Shown: piece after piece, positions 23,448 to 38,300 of the stretch
Numbering within the stretch: position 1 is the stretch's first letter
Layout: every line of letters begins with the position of its first letter
DNA from: Nectonema munidae
Lineage: Eukaryota > Nematomorpha > Nectonematoida > Nectonematidae
NCBI GenBank assembly: GCA_030549495.1
Contig: JAUIRK010001036.1
Coordinates: 406,001 to 470,000, forward strand
Reading direction: 5' to 3'
Length of the DNA: 64,000 bases
Position numbers and translations under genes: made by a program
The notes under the pieces: model-generated
The model's database searches: none
Told to the model about the DNA's origin: nothing
Seen by the model: only the letters and a program-made list of their open reading frames with translations

Positions 23448-25260
23448 CAGGGATGGACCCAGAGGGTGGAGGAGGGGGGGGGGATGCATTGAATATTCGG
23501 AAAATTTACTATTCTTTATTCGAAATCCGGTGTTACTTTAAATTTTACCGGATATTCCGTCCAGGTAACTAATATTAAATTACTATTATTTTGAGCAATA
23601 ACATAAAGCTGTAATTTTTTATAAAACTAAGTTTAACTTCATTACAATTATGGAGAAATTAAAAATAAGATTTATGAATAAAAAGATAACTCAAAAATGT
23701 TTTCTTTCTATATTTAAAAAAAATTGATTAAAAATTATAAAACTTTCATCATGTCAAATATTTTTTTTATCACTAATTACCAGTAAACTTCAAATGTAAA
23801 TTAATTTAGGAATAAAAAAATGTGATAACTATTTTTCCAAATCGATTCATTTAAAATTTTCAAAATAATATCAATCTGTGGAGGTATAATATCGAGTGTC
23901 ATTGTAAATTATGTCAAAAAAAATAAATTTATTTCGGTTATTATTGATGAAATGACTAATTCTTCTCATCATCAACTTCGCTTATGTCTGCTCAAAATTA
24001 AGGATAATTTCTCCAGTTTCAGACTGCAAATGACTTAACAGGTGAAGGACTAGGTAAACAAATTCTCGATGCTATAAAAACTTTGGTTTTGATCTTACTA
24101 ATATGGTTTATCGAAGCTACGATGAGGCCTCATCTTTGTCTGGTTATATAAATTGTATTGAGCCTTATATTCGAAAAAAGCTTGATCTAGTATATATCTT
24201 CATTTTCATCCTTGTCTTAACCTTCTTTTGATTTCATCATCATTTGTTTCTGAAATCAGAAATATGTTTTAAGTTGTTGAAAAAACTACTTTTTTTATGA
24301 ATGAATCAGTAAAAGGAAGAAGTTGGAAGTTCAATTTCACAGCTTTTATCTTTTTGACAAGCTCGCTTCGTTGAAAGACATGATTCGCTTTTAATATTTG
24401 AAGAGGATTTCATCTCTATATTAATGACAATTGGAGAATTAACAACGATTTCATACAGAAACACTGCTAACAAAGCAAATTTATTTCTTTGCAGTCTAAC
24501 AGATCCAATTTTTATTGTATGTTGTGCAAAGAAGTTCATGCCACTAACTCAGTTCCTTTTCCGAGCTCTTCAAACTGTGAACGCAGAGGTATTAGTGCAA
24601 TTAAAAATATTAATTTTGTCAAGAAAAAAAATGGAGAACTACGAATGAATGGACTGATTCTAATTATGGCCCATTTACTACTGCGAAAAGTATGGCAAAA
24701 TTAGCAGATATTCAAATCAAAATCCCAAGATTAACATCACGACAAAGAAATCGTAATAATATGACAGCCGAAAGTACAGATGAATATTTCAATCGAATAT
24801 TATCGTTTCCCCATTTATATACTGTGATTCAAAAACTGGATCAGCGTTTTACTTCTCACATTACTCTTATCAATAAGATGACTGTGCTTTCTCAAGTTTC
24901 TGATTTTCAATAGGGGGAAGTACCAGATAGTATTCAACTGTATAATTATGCTTTACCCAATCCTAATGTTAATGATGCTAGACTGCAATTCTTTGAATGT
25001 AAAGATTTTTGTGCGAATCTTCAACATCAACCGACAACACCTCTAGAAGCACTCTATATCATCTCTGATAAGCTAAACCATATGAAAAATCTTCGAACTA
25101 TTATCTTCACGTTTTCGGTATCTGCTTCTTCAGCAGAGAGAGCCTTTAGTGCAATGCGAATATTAAAAACTATTTAAGAAATAGTATGAATGTTGAAAGA
25201 AATTGGCTTAGCATTGAGGTGCATTCGCCTGGAAATTAAATTTTATGTCGAAGTAGATTT
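23448..25260 (+). mobile_element. hAT transposase remnant, ZMYM1-like, + strand
   Basis: CAGGGATGGACCCAGAGG at 23448, followed by a G run, looks like a hAT left end. Coding remnants follow in shifting frames: LTGEGLGKQILDAIKTL, then LTNMVYRSYDEASSLSGYI near 24100 (the Y/CDGA-type box, with E for G). They end with LEALYIISDKLNHMKNLRTI, then FSVSASSAERAFSAMRILKT and a LALRCIRLE tail at 25040-25240. The ASSAERAFS.MR..KT block is the hAT dimerisation signature. Multiple stops and frameshifts show the copy is dead. Open pieces between 24306 and 24913 on both strands are remnants or shadows of it. Confidence 0.75.
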
Positions 25261-25821
25261 TATTTTATGAATAAATTATAAATATTTTTTAAAGCGATCT
25301 TTTAAATTAATTTTTTTATGTTAAACAAAAGATATTTTTACCTACAAAAAATGTCATATCCTTAAGTGGACATCTTTTATGTAACTTTATATTTTCAATT
25401 TTAGTTTAAATATTATGATTCATAACAAATAGGGAACTTATAGTGATGAGGAAATCATCACTCAGTCTTAAATCAATATTACTTTTATTTGTTTGACATA
25501 TTACGCTATAAATGAGATCTGGGCCAACACAACAACAACAACAACAACAACCAAATCTATATTGAAATTATTAATCTATCGGTAAAAAATCTCAGCCTCC
25601 ACTATGGCTTTTTATATAAAAAAACAGAAAAAGTGAAAATGGATTTAAAATTCATAGTCTCGGGAATAATTGCCTCGTTTTCTTGACTTTTGTCCATCGT
25701 GCTGATTATGAAGACTCATAAATAGAATGAAACGAATATATATCATGAAGCTAACATAAACTATGAAGCTAACGGAAAGGATTTTTTTTAATAATTTCCC
25801 TTCTTTCCTTTCTTTTTTCAG
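25261..25821. other. Short AT-rich stretch upstream of the first helicase exon seen
   Basis: It contains the (CAA)n tract listed separately. No upstream helicase exon was identified. Confidence 0.4.
25515..25553 (+). repeat. Retroposon tail with (CAA)n
   Basis: GAGATCTGGGCCAACA followed by about eight CAA units looks like the 3' end of a retroposed element. A similar (CAA)n tail occurs at 58823-58840. Confidence 0.55.
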
Positions 25822-26127
25822 ATGAGTCCTTGAACGAAGATATAACCACGCGCTTGAACCGTCTCAAACAAATCACTAACACTCCAGATCTGTACACATA
25901 CACATACGAGAAGATTGGGTGTTCGGCTTCTAATCGCATTCCATCTTCTTCTTCCACAACAGCATTCAGCGAAAATGAAATGAGTGAGCTCGATGTTGCG
26001 GCGAAACTTTCTAACGGAAAGGACATATGGCGTGCTAATTTCATTTTTTCCATAAAAAACAAAAGTTACACATTTTCTGCTATCAACTCTAGTAAGAGGA
26101 AGGCGGCTATTTTAGCAAGGCTCAAAT
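25822..26127 (+). CDS. DHX30: DHX30-like exon a: C-terminal part of a dsRBD
   Basis: The acceptor is CTTTTTTCAG and the donor GTAAAT. The exon reads [16 protein letters not shown] at its start and [16 protein letters not shown] plus [13 protein letters not shown] at its end. The latter fits strands 2-3 and helix 2 of a double-stranded-RNA-binding fold. With the next exon it gives ILARLKSWNVLEN, which aligns with ACKKLKSLGLVDR of human DHX30. It enters in phase 1, so at least one more exon precedes it. Confidence 0.85.
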
Positions 26128-29100
26128 GTAAATTTAATGTTTGTTTTATTTTATTTTTTTGTTTTCGATAAAAGAAAATTTTTGGATTTTAGCCGATTAA
26201 AGCCCGTAAAAAGCAGACTAAATTCAGTAGTTTATGCAAGAATAGGAACCACGTTTTCGGGACCGATATTTTAAAGGAATGTGAGTCTGCGTTGGAGTTG
26301 GTGTTGAATAGGATCTAGGAGTCGGGGTGAGAACTTTTTAACTATTTTAAAATATGGAAATATAAATTTAAATTTTGTAACCATGCCCAGTGGCTCTATT
26401 TTTTCGAAGTCAGAAGTGAAGAGTTGGCGTTAAATTTATTAAGTTTTTAAGAATTTGGATTTGGAGAGATATTTTTTCATAATTTTTGAACGATTTTCGT
26501 CCCATTTAGCAAATCCAACTTTCTTTATTTCATCACGACAGGATTTTTGTCAATATATACACAGGTAATGAATACTATATTTCAATGTGGTTAAAATGGG
26601 TATATATTTACTTAGTTCAACACTACATTGACTTTTATACATTTAAGCACAACCGATAAAATAATTTTCTTTCTTGATATAATAATGATTTTATCCATCT
26701 CATAAATTGGGATGGGACCAAATTTCTACTCAAATCAACCTGAGATCATGTTAGATAAAAGCTCATAACATTTAAAGTTATAAATTTTTATTTCTCATAA
26801 AACTTTTGAATAATAACTCTATAAATGGGTTATATATTATATTTTTGATTTTTGTTGTTATATTTCTTCTGTTTTTTGCAAGCGTGAACTCACCACATAT
26901 GTAACAAAACATTTGAGGAGAATTTTTACACAAACCTCTAGCCATAATTAATATAGTTTGAATAAATCAATCTAAAAATGGAATTAAACATTAGCAGTAT
27001 TTGTAAGTATATAGATGACGCGAGAAAAAATTTTCCAGCTAATAGCAAAAAATCTGTACCTGGAAATAAAAAATAATCCTGATTTTTGAAAATTACACCT
27101 TAAATTAGTAAGAAAAATGCATTTTTGTAGATGCGTTTTTTTGGCTCTTGCTCTGTGAATTAATTCGGCAATAAAATTTTTATAAAAATTGTTGTAAAAT
27201 AACATGGTGAAAAAATATTACTGGGTGTTACTCCAACATAACCGAGCACTTTTAGCCCTCCTTGATTTGATTCCTTTTTCTTATTTTATCCATCCCTTCG
27301 TTTAATAATAATTAAAGAGGGAGCTTTGAACTATCAATCTCAATCCGATCTCTATTGTTTTGCTTACAAATACGCTCTTAGCTTCTTGTCTATTTCATTT
27401 TCTTATGATATCTAATTTTGCTCTTCATTCTAAACTGATCCTTGCTTTGTATCTCTACTTTCATCAGAAATTCATCTTATCCAATCAATGTTCGAAAAAA
27501 CTTTTTTTCAGAGATTTATTTAACTCAGAATTTAAACGATTTCAAAACTTTTCTATTGAAGATAATCTCTTTTTTCATCTTGTCTTTGTTTTATAGTATC
27601 GGGTGATATGAACAGATATCACTTTGAATGCTTGCTAACCAATCCTTTTTCAAAATTCCTGTTCTTGATGAAATCATTCATAATCCTTTTTTTCTAACTA
27701 CAAAAAGTTTTCCACCTTTATCATCCAAAAGACTCTGTCATTAGCACCAAAGGAAAAAATTGGTCAAATACGATTCATATTGGTATCTGTCATAGTTATG
27801 GTAACTCTTTTCAGATTTCTTTTTTAGTCAATTGATGATTATAATATTAATTAATAAAATAAAGGTTTACGGATTTGGAGGAGCTTTTTCTTCACTGTTA
27901 AAATGTTTTTTAAAAATCTCAATACTATATTTTTACGCGATTTCCTATTTCATTGGAAAATTGTATATCTTCCGTGTACACAAGTGTACTATATATTGAC
28001 AATATAAAAGCACTATAATAAACGAGTTACTCTTTCATTTTTCTTACGATCACGTGTTATCATTTCAATTTTGCCTCAGTTCCCTTACTTCTCTCATTAT
28101 GCTATAATAAATAACGATTGTGAAAAAACTTGACCAATGATTTTTGGAAAAAAAACTAATTTTTACCAATTCGATTAGCACTTTCACCCCATTTTTACAC
28201 TGTAATGACCAAAAAGGAGTACACAAATGAAAAACATAGACGCTATTGTATTATAATATTAATTTAAATTTGAAGGATATTTTTAGTGAGAATTTTATGC
28301 TCAAACAAAATTTTAATTGTGATTTTCAATCTAAATGAGGTTTTTTGAGTAACTTGATTGATAATTTCGCAGATTCTTTCTTCCTACATTATGAAAGGCT
28401 TGAAATGAAATGAGCATCGTAGTAGAAATAAAATGAAATATGTTTATTTAAAATATGAATGTATGTTAAGGAGATAAATTTTAGGCATACATCATTCACT
28501 AATTCAATTTACACTTTGACTCATTTTTTCACATTAATGCTGAAAACTTAGCCAAAAAATTTAATAGTTAATTTTGGAAAAAAAATTTTTTTACGCGAAA
28601 CTAAAAAATTTAATTGACATTTTCACATCCCAATTACGGAAACAGTCTAAAAATCAAATCAGTATGGCAATCTAGTATAAAATATATTTTATTGAAAATA
28701 TAAATAATATTATAAAAATAAATTTTAGTGGTTAACCACAAATATGATTAACATTTTCACGCTCTAATTGCAAAAAATGTGTCAAGAAATAAAATTACCA
28801 TGTTCGATATATTTAAAAAAAAAATATTTTATTTAAAATTGAGATAAATGTTTTGGAGACACTTTCTTTGACGTAAACCGCAAATTTAATTGACAGTTTT
28901 AGACATTTCCAAATCTTAATTTTTTTTAAGACATTCCATTTCTTAATCTTAGTTTTTCCAAATCTTAAAATTTTTTTAAGCTCTTTTTCTTTAGTTAATA
29001 CTAAGTTGAGAAATGAAATCAGCATGATTCATTTGGTATAAAAAATATTCTGTGTTTAAAATTTAATTAATATTTTTGGGAAAAATTTTCAGACGTAAAC

Positions 29101-32100
29101 CGGAACATAACTGCGAAAAATGACGCCTACACGGTTGATTTAGTAAAGAAAAAGACTTTTTTTAGAATTTAATTAATATTCTTGGACAAAATTTTCTGAC
29201 GTAAACCGTATAATCACACTTTCCGACATTTTGACAACCTAATTTCGAAAAATGACGCCGCAATTTAAATAAGGATGTTTGGTTTAGTATAAAAAATATT
29301 TTTTTTTATTTGAATAATATTGTTGGATAAAAATTTCACACTTGATTTTGACATTTTGACACCCTAATTATGAAAAATGAGTCTAGAAATGAAATCAACA
29401 TGGTCGATTTGGTATAAAAAATTAATTTTATTTAAAATTTGAATGTATATTTTCATAAGCAATTTTATCATCAATCAAATTTTTGATTGACATTTGCTAC
29501 AAAGTTGCCACGTTCATGCCCGTCACTGATAGGTTTAACGTAAAAAATTAATTCACTTAAAGTGAAAGCAGTATAACTAGCAACATATTAAATTAAAAGT
29601 AATGCTTTTATTTAGTTAATTTGTCAGTCAGTTAGTGATTATTTAAACCCGAAAAATATTGATATAAAAAAGTTGAAAAATTCACATTATAATATTGACT
29701 TTATTAATTTAAAAAAACAAAAAAATTGACAAAAAAAAGACTTTATAAAACGTTTATCTAACAAAATAAAATCCTTATTTTACGAAGATCAGCTGATATG
29801 TAAAATATCATAATTATAATTCATAAGTAGGTATTTACAAACATTCTCGTCATTAAAGTTGCAATTTTTACTTAAAAGAGTATAGGAAAGGGCTAACATC
29901 AGACTTTGTTCTCTTCATAATTTTCTCAACGTCGTCATTTTCTAATCTTTTCTGAATGTATATATTTAAATCAGACACATCATTTGATATGTTCAGTTGT
30001 GATAAATCTTCATATTCTTTCTGAACACAATAACCTTCATCTTTGCATTTTTCAACCAAATCCAGTAAAGGTTTGTTTCCAAAATATCTTTCAAATCGTC
30101 CGGTAGAGAAGAAACAACAAGGCCTTTTTTTGCTCTATCAATAGTAAGTCTAGCATCAGAGAAATCCAACACAATTCTTTCGACTTCAGAAAACTTTTCG
30201 ACATTTCAAAACGTTGACACAACAAGGATGCCCATGTAATTACAATGGGCTTAGGTGGTAAGCCTATTTCGTTGAAAATCCTTTGTCTCTGTTTGTTCTT
30301 AACTATCAACATTTTGATACTAGCTGACAAATGACCTACACTTTCAAATTTTGATCTCACTTCAAGCCACGGTTATGCAATAAACGTGCTAAGCAAAAAA
30401 CATGAAACAAACAGGGGTACAAAATTTTTAACGTTGCATTTGGACAATTGTACCCCATATATTTGAACAAATCTTTAATCGAAGAATGTTTCAATTTATT
30501 TAAAGGTATATTTTCTGACAAAAAAGATTCTGTTACTTTCTTTACAAAGTTATTATCACTAATAAACTTTTGAACAGAAGAAGTAGCAAATTTTGAATTC
30601 TTTTTAGTTGAATGTTTTTCAGTCTTTTTATGACTTTCAACAAAAAATTATTTGCTGTGCTTAACAATGCAATTACAAAGTTTGCAATAGAGTTCATTTT
30701 TAGGAGTTCAAATAAACTCTTCAGGAAGTTTGAATATGATTTCTTTAACTTTTTGTGAAGAAGACTGCAGTTTTTGGCATAATTTTTAAAGGCAAGGGAA
30801 AAATAAGTATTTTAAAAAACACAAATACTATGCGACTTTAAAATTGAAATTACAAAAGTTGTCAAACGGAAATGTATCAAATGTTCACTTCCTCTATCCT
30901 TCTCATTTTTTCTCTCACATCAGACATAAGATAAAACATGTGTCAAACAAATGAGCTCTAGTCACGTTTCGGGAATCTAAAATCTGAAAATCTCTGAAGT
31001 AAGTTTTCATGCGTTGTGCGTGAGCAACTTTCTCTCTCTAACCGGCCTATCTTCCCCTGTACTACATTTTCTCCGTCACTTTTCTCACTCACAATGATGT
31101 GACGATTACAAAAATATCGCAACCCACTTTTTTTGGTCTACCGTTTTTGAGATGGGTTCTACCGCTTTTTAAAAAATTTTTACACCTTTTGAATGCTAAA
31201 ATTTTTATTAGCACACGTTGAGCATATGCATACTGTGCTTAATATTTATTTTGTTTGTTTTTTTACTTTTTTTTATACAATTTATGTTTTTACATAAATA
31301 TTTAGACAATTTAAATTATGTAAACCAATTTTTACTTCTTGAAGAATGAGTGATAATAAAAATAATACAAAAAGTCGCTACGACAACTGTTTTAAAGAAG
31401 AATGGATTCAAAAATATGAATTTATTATTACTAAATCCAAATTAGGTTCTTCCTATCCATTTTGCCGTACTTGCACACTTGATTTTAAAATATACCACGG
31501 CGAACTAAATGACATAAAAGGCAGTTAATTACAGACAGGCATTTAATAGCAACAAATTTAATTAAAAAAAACAATACTTTAAACAATGTTTTCACAAATG
31601 TTCAATCATATTCTTTGATGAAAGCTGAAGTTCTGCAGGCCTTTATAGTAGAGCACAATCTTCCGGTATCTGTCAATGATCACTTTACAAAGCTGGCAAA
31701 AGTTCTGTTTCCAGACAGCAAGATAGCTAAAAATTTAGTTGTGCTCGAACCAAGTCCACTCATATAATAAATGTCATGGGAAAAGACTCGATGGAAAAAA
31801 TACGTCAGTGTTTAAACGATAAAAGTGATGAGTTGAACCCTACAACATCAGAAGCGAACTCTTTTTTTTTTGAAAAAAAAAGTCTACCGCTTTGGTCTTC
31901 TCAGAGGTTGGCAACTATGAAATTGTTTATAAAAAGCACACTTATGCACAAGGCGTGAGTTCTTTGATAAAAGTTAAACCCTCTCTCTTCTCTTTGAGCT
32001 CGCCCTTATTCCTCATCATTCACAAGTATGCGTGTGATAGTAAAAAATTTCTATGCCACCACTGTATACACCACACGCACACAAATGCGACCAAACATAG

Positions 32101-35100
32101 ACGCGCAATAAACCCAGTTTTGTCCAAAAGTTTTACCTGACTTTGGCAAAAATGATCGTTCCAAAACTTGTAATTTTTTTTGAAAGTATTCATGAAATGT
32201 ATCACTTTTTTGTCTTGTTTTAGCTCACTTTTTTACATGTTCTACAAATTTGGCTACTTTCATACCCATTCAGTATTAATATAAAACCGTTATCAACATA
32301 TTCGTAATTATGTGTATTTTGAGTGAAGTTCTACTCTTACATATTTTATTAACCTATTCATTTAAACTTTTTCTTCTTTTTAAATTTTTGAATTTAAGGT
32401 AACAAAGCTCTAATCAGTGCTAGGGTATTTTGAATATTTTTCAATAAAAACTATTGAAAATTGACTTTATATTTTTGTTTGATTCACACTTTATCAAGTT
32501 CTAAATCTTTGTTTCGACTTTTTCAAAGGTTAGACATTAATTTTATAGAAATTGACTTTCTCGTCCTCTAGTGATTAGTTTGTAACGCAGTTACTTTAAA
32601 ATATACTAAGACATTAAAATAACTCACTACGAAATTTAGTTTAATGATATTTACTCAAGTTAATTTCCTCCTTTTTCAGCATGGAACGTTCTAGAAAATG
32701 TTTTAAACTCTGAAATAAAAGCGTTTGAAAAAAATGACACTTCTTCCTCGGGGTTGCGCAGTGAAAAAGTGGAGTTGAGTGAAAGCTGTCATCAAAAAAT
32801 CGAAGAATTGATTTCTGATTACGATAACAATATTAAAAAACTCATTCAGGATAGAGAACAGTTAGCACGTAAGCACTTTTTTGCATTATTTATTTATATG
32901 CTTTTACTTTTTTCAAAAAGAATCTTGACCCCACATTTGATCCTATTATATTATAGTAATGAAGCCAACCATTAAAAATCAATATCTCAATACTTCATTA
33001 TATTTTTAGTTTTTCATTTTTCAAAAATTCGAGTTATATCCTGTTTATTTCTTTATCACAATGTTTGAAACATTTTTACAGTGATAATAATATGTGTAAA
33101 ACTTGCTTAGGGTTACTTTAATTGTGTTTAATAATTAAATTTATATTAATTTTTTAATATAATTTTATTTTAAATTATTTTTTATATTTATATTATATAT
33201 TATTATAAATATATTAATAAAATATAATTTATTAAATATATTATTAATTAATTTTAATAATTAATTATTATAAATTATTATATATATTTAATTAATTAAT
33301 TAAGAATATTTAATTAAATATATTATATTCTCATAATCTGTACGGTTGAACGAGGGGTAGACAACTTGAGTGTCATCTCCAACCTGTATACTTACGATTA
33401 TTCGTCCCCAACCTGTATACTACGATGGTTTCTATTCCATGTACAAATGACCAGGGAGACAATGTTCAACTTTCTGTTCACATTTTGCTAGATGTAAGAT
33501 TTGATATACCTCATTCGGGGAGACGATACTACATACGTTACGATGGTTCATCTCCAACCTGTATACTACAATGGTTCATCTCTAACCTGTCAGTTCATAT
33601 TTTGCTAGATGTAAGATTTGATATGCCTCATTCTGGGAGACAATGTTACATAAGTTATTACCTATATTTTTGCAATTTTTTTCACGATATTAAATAATAT
33701 ATCTGTCAAATAATCAATATAAAATCCTGTAATCAAAGAATGGAAAAATATTCTTTACAAATATATCGTTAGCTCCCGTTACTTTTAGTTTCCTATATGC
33801 ATGATTTGATAAAAATGATTAGAGAGACTAAGTTTATCTTTCAATTTTAAAAGTAAGGGGAGCCAACGATATATTTAAAAAGAATAAATATTTTTTGATT
33901 TTTTTTATCTTTTGTTATCCAATCATCGCGATATACACTACGTATGATTAAAGTAATCTTTTGAAAACAAAAACAAAATCTATTTCGGTCTCATTTCTGC
34001 CCTTTTTCTTTTGTTGTCTTTACATCAAAGCGTAAGTTTGTTAGGGGTCGTTCACAAATTACCTCAACTCCAACCAGGGGAGGGGGTGTAAAAAAGGTGA
34101 GATTATAATGGTGTAGGAAAATTGTATTCTAAAGTTGCTAGGAGGGGAGAAGGGGGTAAAAGACTGGCAAAATTGGTTGACATCATTTGTGAACGATCCC
34201 TTATCTTATAAATTATTTTTTACACACACACACGCGCGTGTAAAAAGCTCTCTCGGAAAAAATCTTAAGAAAGTTTATGTAGAATTTTGAAATGGTGACT
34301 TGGCAAGTTGTCTCCCTGGAGGTATTGCCAGACCTCTGATATGTCAAGTTGTCTCCCCGGAGGTCTTGCCAAATCTCTGATATATATGCTATTTTATTGA
34401 CGTTCATATGTAGAGCAAAATTGTATTAATATTTTTATTTTATATTTTTAGAAAAGTATACGAGTTCTGTTAGCTCTTCAAATCCTTACATCATGAATAT
34501 GGTTACTGGTAAAAGAATCTATACTACGAATCCATCATTTGCACCGGAGAGTAAAACTATACTTTACAATGAATCTATTAAGAATCATTATGAAGGTTTG
34601 GTTGAAAATCCTGCCTACATTAATATCCTGAAAAAAAGAGAAACTCTATCGATAAACGCATACAAGTTTGAATTTTGAATACTTACGCATCTACTTTTTT
34701 TTTGAAAAGAATTAAATTATTTTCATCGTCTTTCAATAATTACGTGTTAATATTATGAATAAACATTGGCTAATTATTATCTGAAATTTTGCTTATTTAT
34801 CAAAGGGATTACTTTTTAATTGCTAGTAATTCGTTTTTAAGTTTTTGCTTCAGGTTTTTCTATTATTAGTAGTTAATTGGTTATTTTGTAAATTAATGAA
34901 GTTCTTAGTATAAATTTTGTATCTTCACCATTTATAAAAAATGGAAAAAAAATTTAACGAAGATAATTTTATTGAGAACACATGTTTCTTGAGATATCAT
35001 CCCCTATTTTCCATTACAAGGCCATAATTAAGAAGTGATTATGATAGTTATATATAGTTGATAATATTTCATGTACATATGGAGCATATGGTGGAAGAGT

Positions 35101-35260
35101 GCATTCACGTAGTGGAAAAGATATTGGAGATAAGAAATTAAGAAAGTAAAGAGTGATAAGCCGGTTAGTTAAAATAAACTTTGAAGTTTTGACAAATTAT
35201 TATATATTTTATGAAATTCTTACCCAAAGTAGATAAGAGTGCTTGCAAATGTGTGTGTGT

Positions 35261-35349
<89 letters not shown>

Positions 35350-38300
35350 TGTGTGTGTACGCAGTGATTGAATATATATATTTAAATACGTAAAATGTTG
35401 AATTTTTTAGGTGAAAATGTTGTTTTTTGGATGCCAAATGAATGTTGCAGGAACTTATTGCCTTCAATTTAGCACGGTTTCTTTTATGTAAAGTTTTAGA
35501 GGAGGTAGGTGAATATTCATGAGGACATTTCAAATCGCTCACTAAATGTTTTGTTATTGAAGGAGTAGTTTTAGTACCTTTACATGCGTTATTAAGTGGA
35601 TTCTCTCGTATTTTTACTGGCAAAAAATATAAATTAAATTACTGTTGAAATTTCTTTGTTAAAAGTCCTTCTGTTCGATTGCCAACGTTCTATCATATTT
35701 CGTTTTTACGATTTTTATAGAACTCTGATTTTCTCACCTTGATGCGGTACTGATAAAAAAAATTCCTAAGGTCCAAATTTTTTGTCTTTTATATCCGTTT
35801 GTGTCTTTAAACAGAAGCCTTTTCAAGATATTTTGTTTATGCCGTTTGTTTTTGAAAATATCAAAAATTTTATTTAATTCTCTTTTAACGAATATACAGG
35901 AACACAATCTGATAAAAATGATTTTTTAAGCATTTCACAGTATTTATTTTATTCTTCATAGTACAAAAGTCTAAATATTTATTCGATGATATTGATATTT
36001 TGTATATTTTTGTCAAAAACATATGTATATTTATAAATCTAAAAAATTGAGACAACATTATTTCTCCTCATCTATTGTAAACCCAAATAATCATAAGTTT
36101 TTGAATTCATTATGCAAAAAGTTCTGCTATTTTTATAATGTATAGCTATGTTATACTAGGTAGATAAATTTAGTGGTCTAGAAGACAAGTCAGATTTCCG
36201 ATCTTTTGGTAGTCCATGCGACCTAGGATTAAATGTTTGGATATGCCATCTTTTCTTCAAGTTTCAATTGATTAGATTTGTGAGTTACAGTTCTTTTTTA
36301 GTGTATTTTTAATCTTTAAAAGAAGAAATGTAAGCAAACTTACTTTCATCATTTAATATACTTTGCATCTTGTTAATATAATCAACATTATTCAAAACTA
36401 TAATAAATAATCTTGACCAATTTTACCATCATAGATTTGTCATTAACGAAATTATGCCTTATATTTGATTACTTAGCTTACCAATGTCATTTGGAATTTT
36501 TGTAAATTTCACAGTATCATTTCAAGTAAATAATATTATTTCAGACATAGGCTTACCATTTTTTTCTATATTCTTGGTTCCTGCATCATCATCACCAAAT
36601 GAAATATATAACATTTAATTTCTTTCGACGTACTTAATTGGAAATTCATTGGATGAAGCTTACTATACCTCTCTTTTAATTAGCAGGAACCAACAATATA
36701 AAAAGTTTGGAAGCTCTGAAAATATATTTTTATATATTATACAATTTTGCTTTAGACAAGACATTTTGAAATTGATAAATGAAAATCAAGTTGTCTTGAT
36801 TTCTGGGGGAACTGGTTGTGGCAAATCCACACAAATTCCACAGTATATCCTAGAAGACTACGCCCTCTCCAATAAAGGTATGATTCTTTTTTTGAATGAG
36901 TCAGTAATTGCGAAACACGAGTATGTGAAAGGTCGCAAAAATAGATACAGCTGTTTGTTAAATTTTTTTTGTTAATTCTTAATTTACCTAAAGTTATCAA
37001 TGCATGTGGTATTATTTCTCGATCTTTTCCTAGCTATCCATATCTAATTTTAACATTTGGAAGTGGTACTCACAACTAATTTAAAGAATAGGCAAGATAT
37101 TTCGACAGCAAAGTAAAGGGGATGTCTGATCAATGACAATAATAAATAATCCAGGGGGCCTGCAGTCATCAAACCACTGGTCAACATTATTAACACAATC
37201 GCAATCACCACTGCAATCTATAAATCGCCTCGGATGTTGTTCATTAATGGCTATAAAAATTGACAACTTATTTTTTGTTAAGAGAAACTTTTTCCTAATC
37301 AATGTTATAAATGAAAAGGGATAACTATACTAAGTGTTGTTAATTTTTTGCTTATTCGTTTTACATAAACACCCATGTATGTCAAAAGTCAAATTCGCAA
37401 CCAGTCCAGAGACGCACACATTTGACATTGAGAGGAAGCGGGTTAAAGAGATATAGCTATTTCCCAGTACAATTTTTCTTATTCAAAGGATAAAGCGAGT
37501 TATGAGTGTACTTACAACAGTATATTTACTAAAATGAAAAATAGAAGTAAAACTATAATATCTGTGTGTAGGGACAAATTTTCCAATTGTAAGCCTCAAA
37601 AATAGTTTTTCCTATTATTTGTCTAATGGGCTACTATCTAACATTTTTTTTAACTACAGTCAAACCTGTCTATAGTGACCACTCAAGGGAAACAAGAAAA
37701 GCGACCGCTATAGACAGGTGGCCGCTATACGCAGTTTGGCCACCAATTTGAATTTCCGTACATACTGTATTAAATTTTAAAAGTGTATGCGCATGCATCC
37801 TACATGCATTGTAACAAACCTTAGCCAGAAAAAAATCCCAAATTGGGGAGATTGATTATTTAAAAAATTTTATTACAAATAACAATTTATACGAATTTAA
37901 TTACAATTTTATTTTTAACAAAATTTATGAAAACAATTTGATTTGAATTTCACGTCTTCTTGAAAAAATCCAACATTGTCTTCTGCTTTGCTTGTTGCCT
38001 CTGACTCTGCTGCTCATTCAGGATGGCATCCTCCAAGTCTTCACATCTGCGCAAGATATCTTCATACCCTTTGTTAATAGCAAAAGTGCGAAGATCTACA
38101 CTTGCTGGCATTTGCTGGCCTCTGAAAAATTACAGATAGATGATTTCGTAGGTGGGTGAGACTCCTTCTATCTTCTTCTATCTTGGCTAACGATTCTTTG
38201 ACGATAGTCCTCCAAGGTCAAAACTGGCTCATTGTTCGTCGTGGCCAGACAGGCATCAACCTCAACAAGTTCTTGAAATGCTACTTGAAGAAGCTCTCTG

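Larger units (their letters stand above)
26128..32679 (+). other. Intron after exon a (6.55 kb)
   Basis: It holds the large repeat copy 2 (27340-29480), a hAT remnant on the minus strand (29868-30785) and a hAT N-terminal fragment on the + strand (31346-31860). The remainder is AT-rich without a recognised gene. Confidence 0.75.

Noticed and set aside
35165-35623. 152-codon ORF with a long His-Thr run and its opposite-strand Cys-Val partner
   Set aside because: They are produced by the (GT)n microsatellite.
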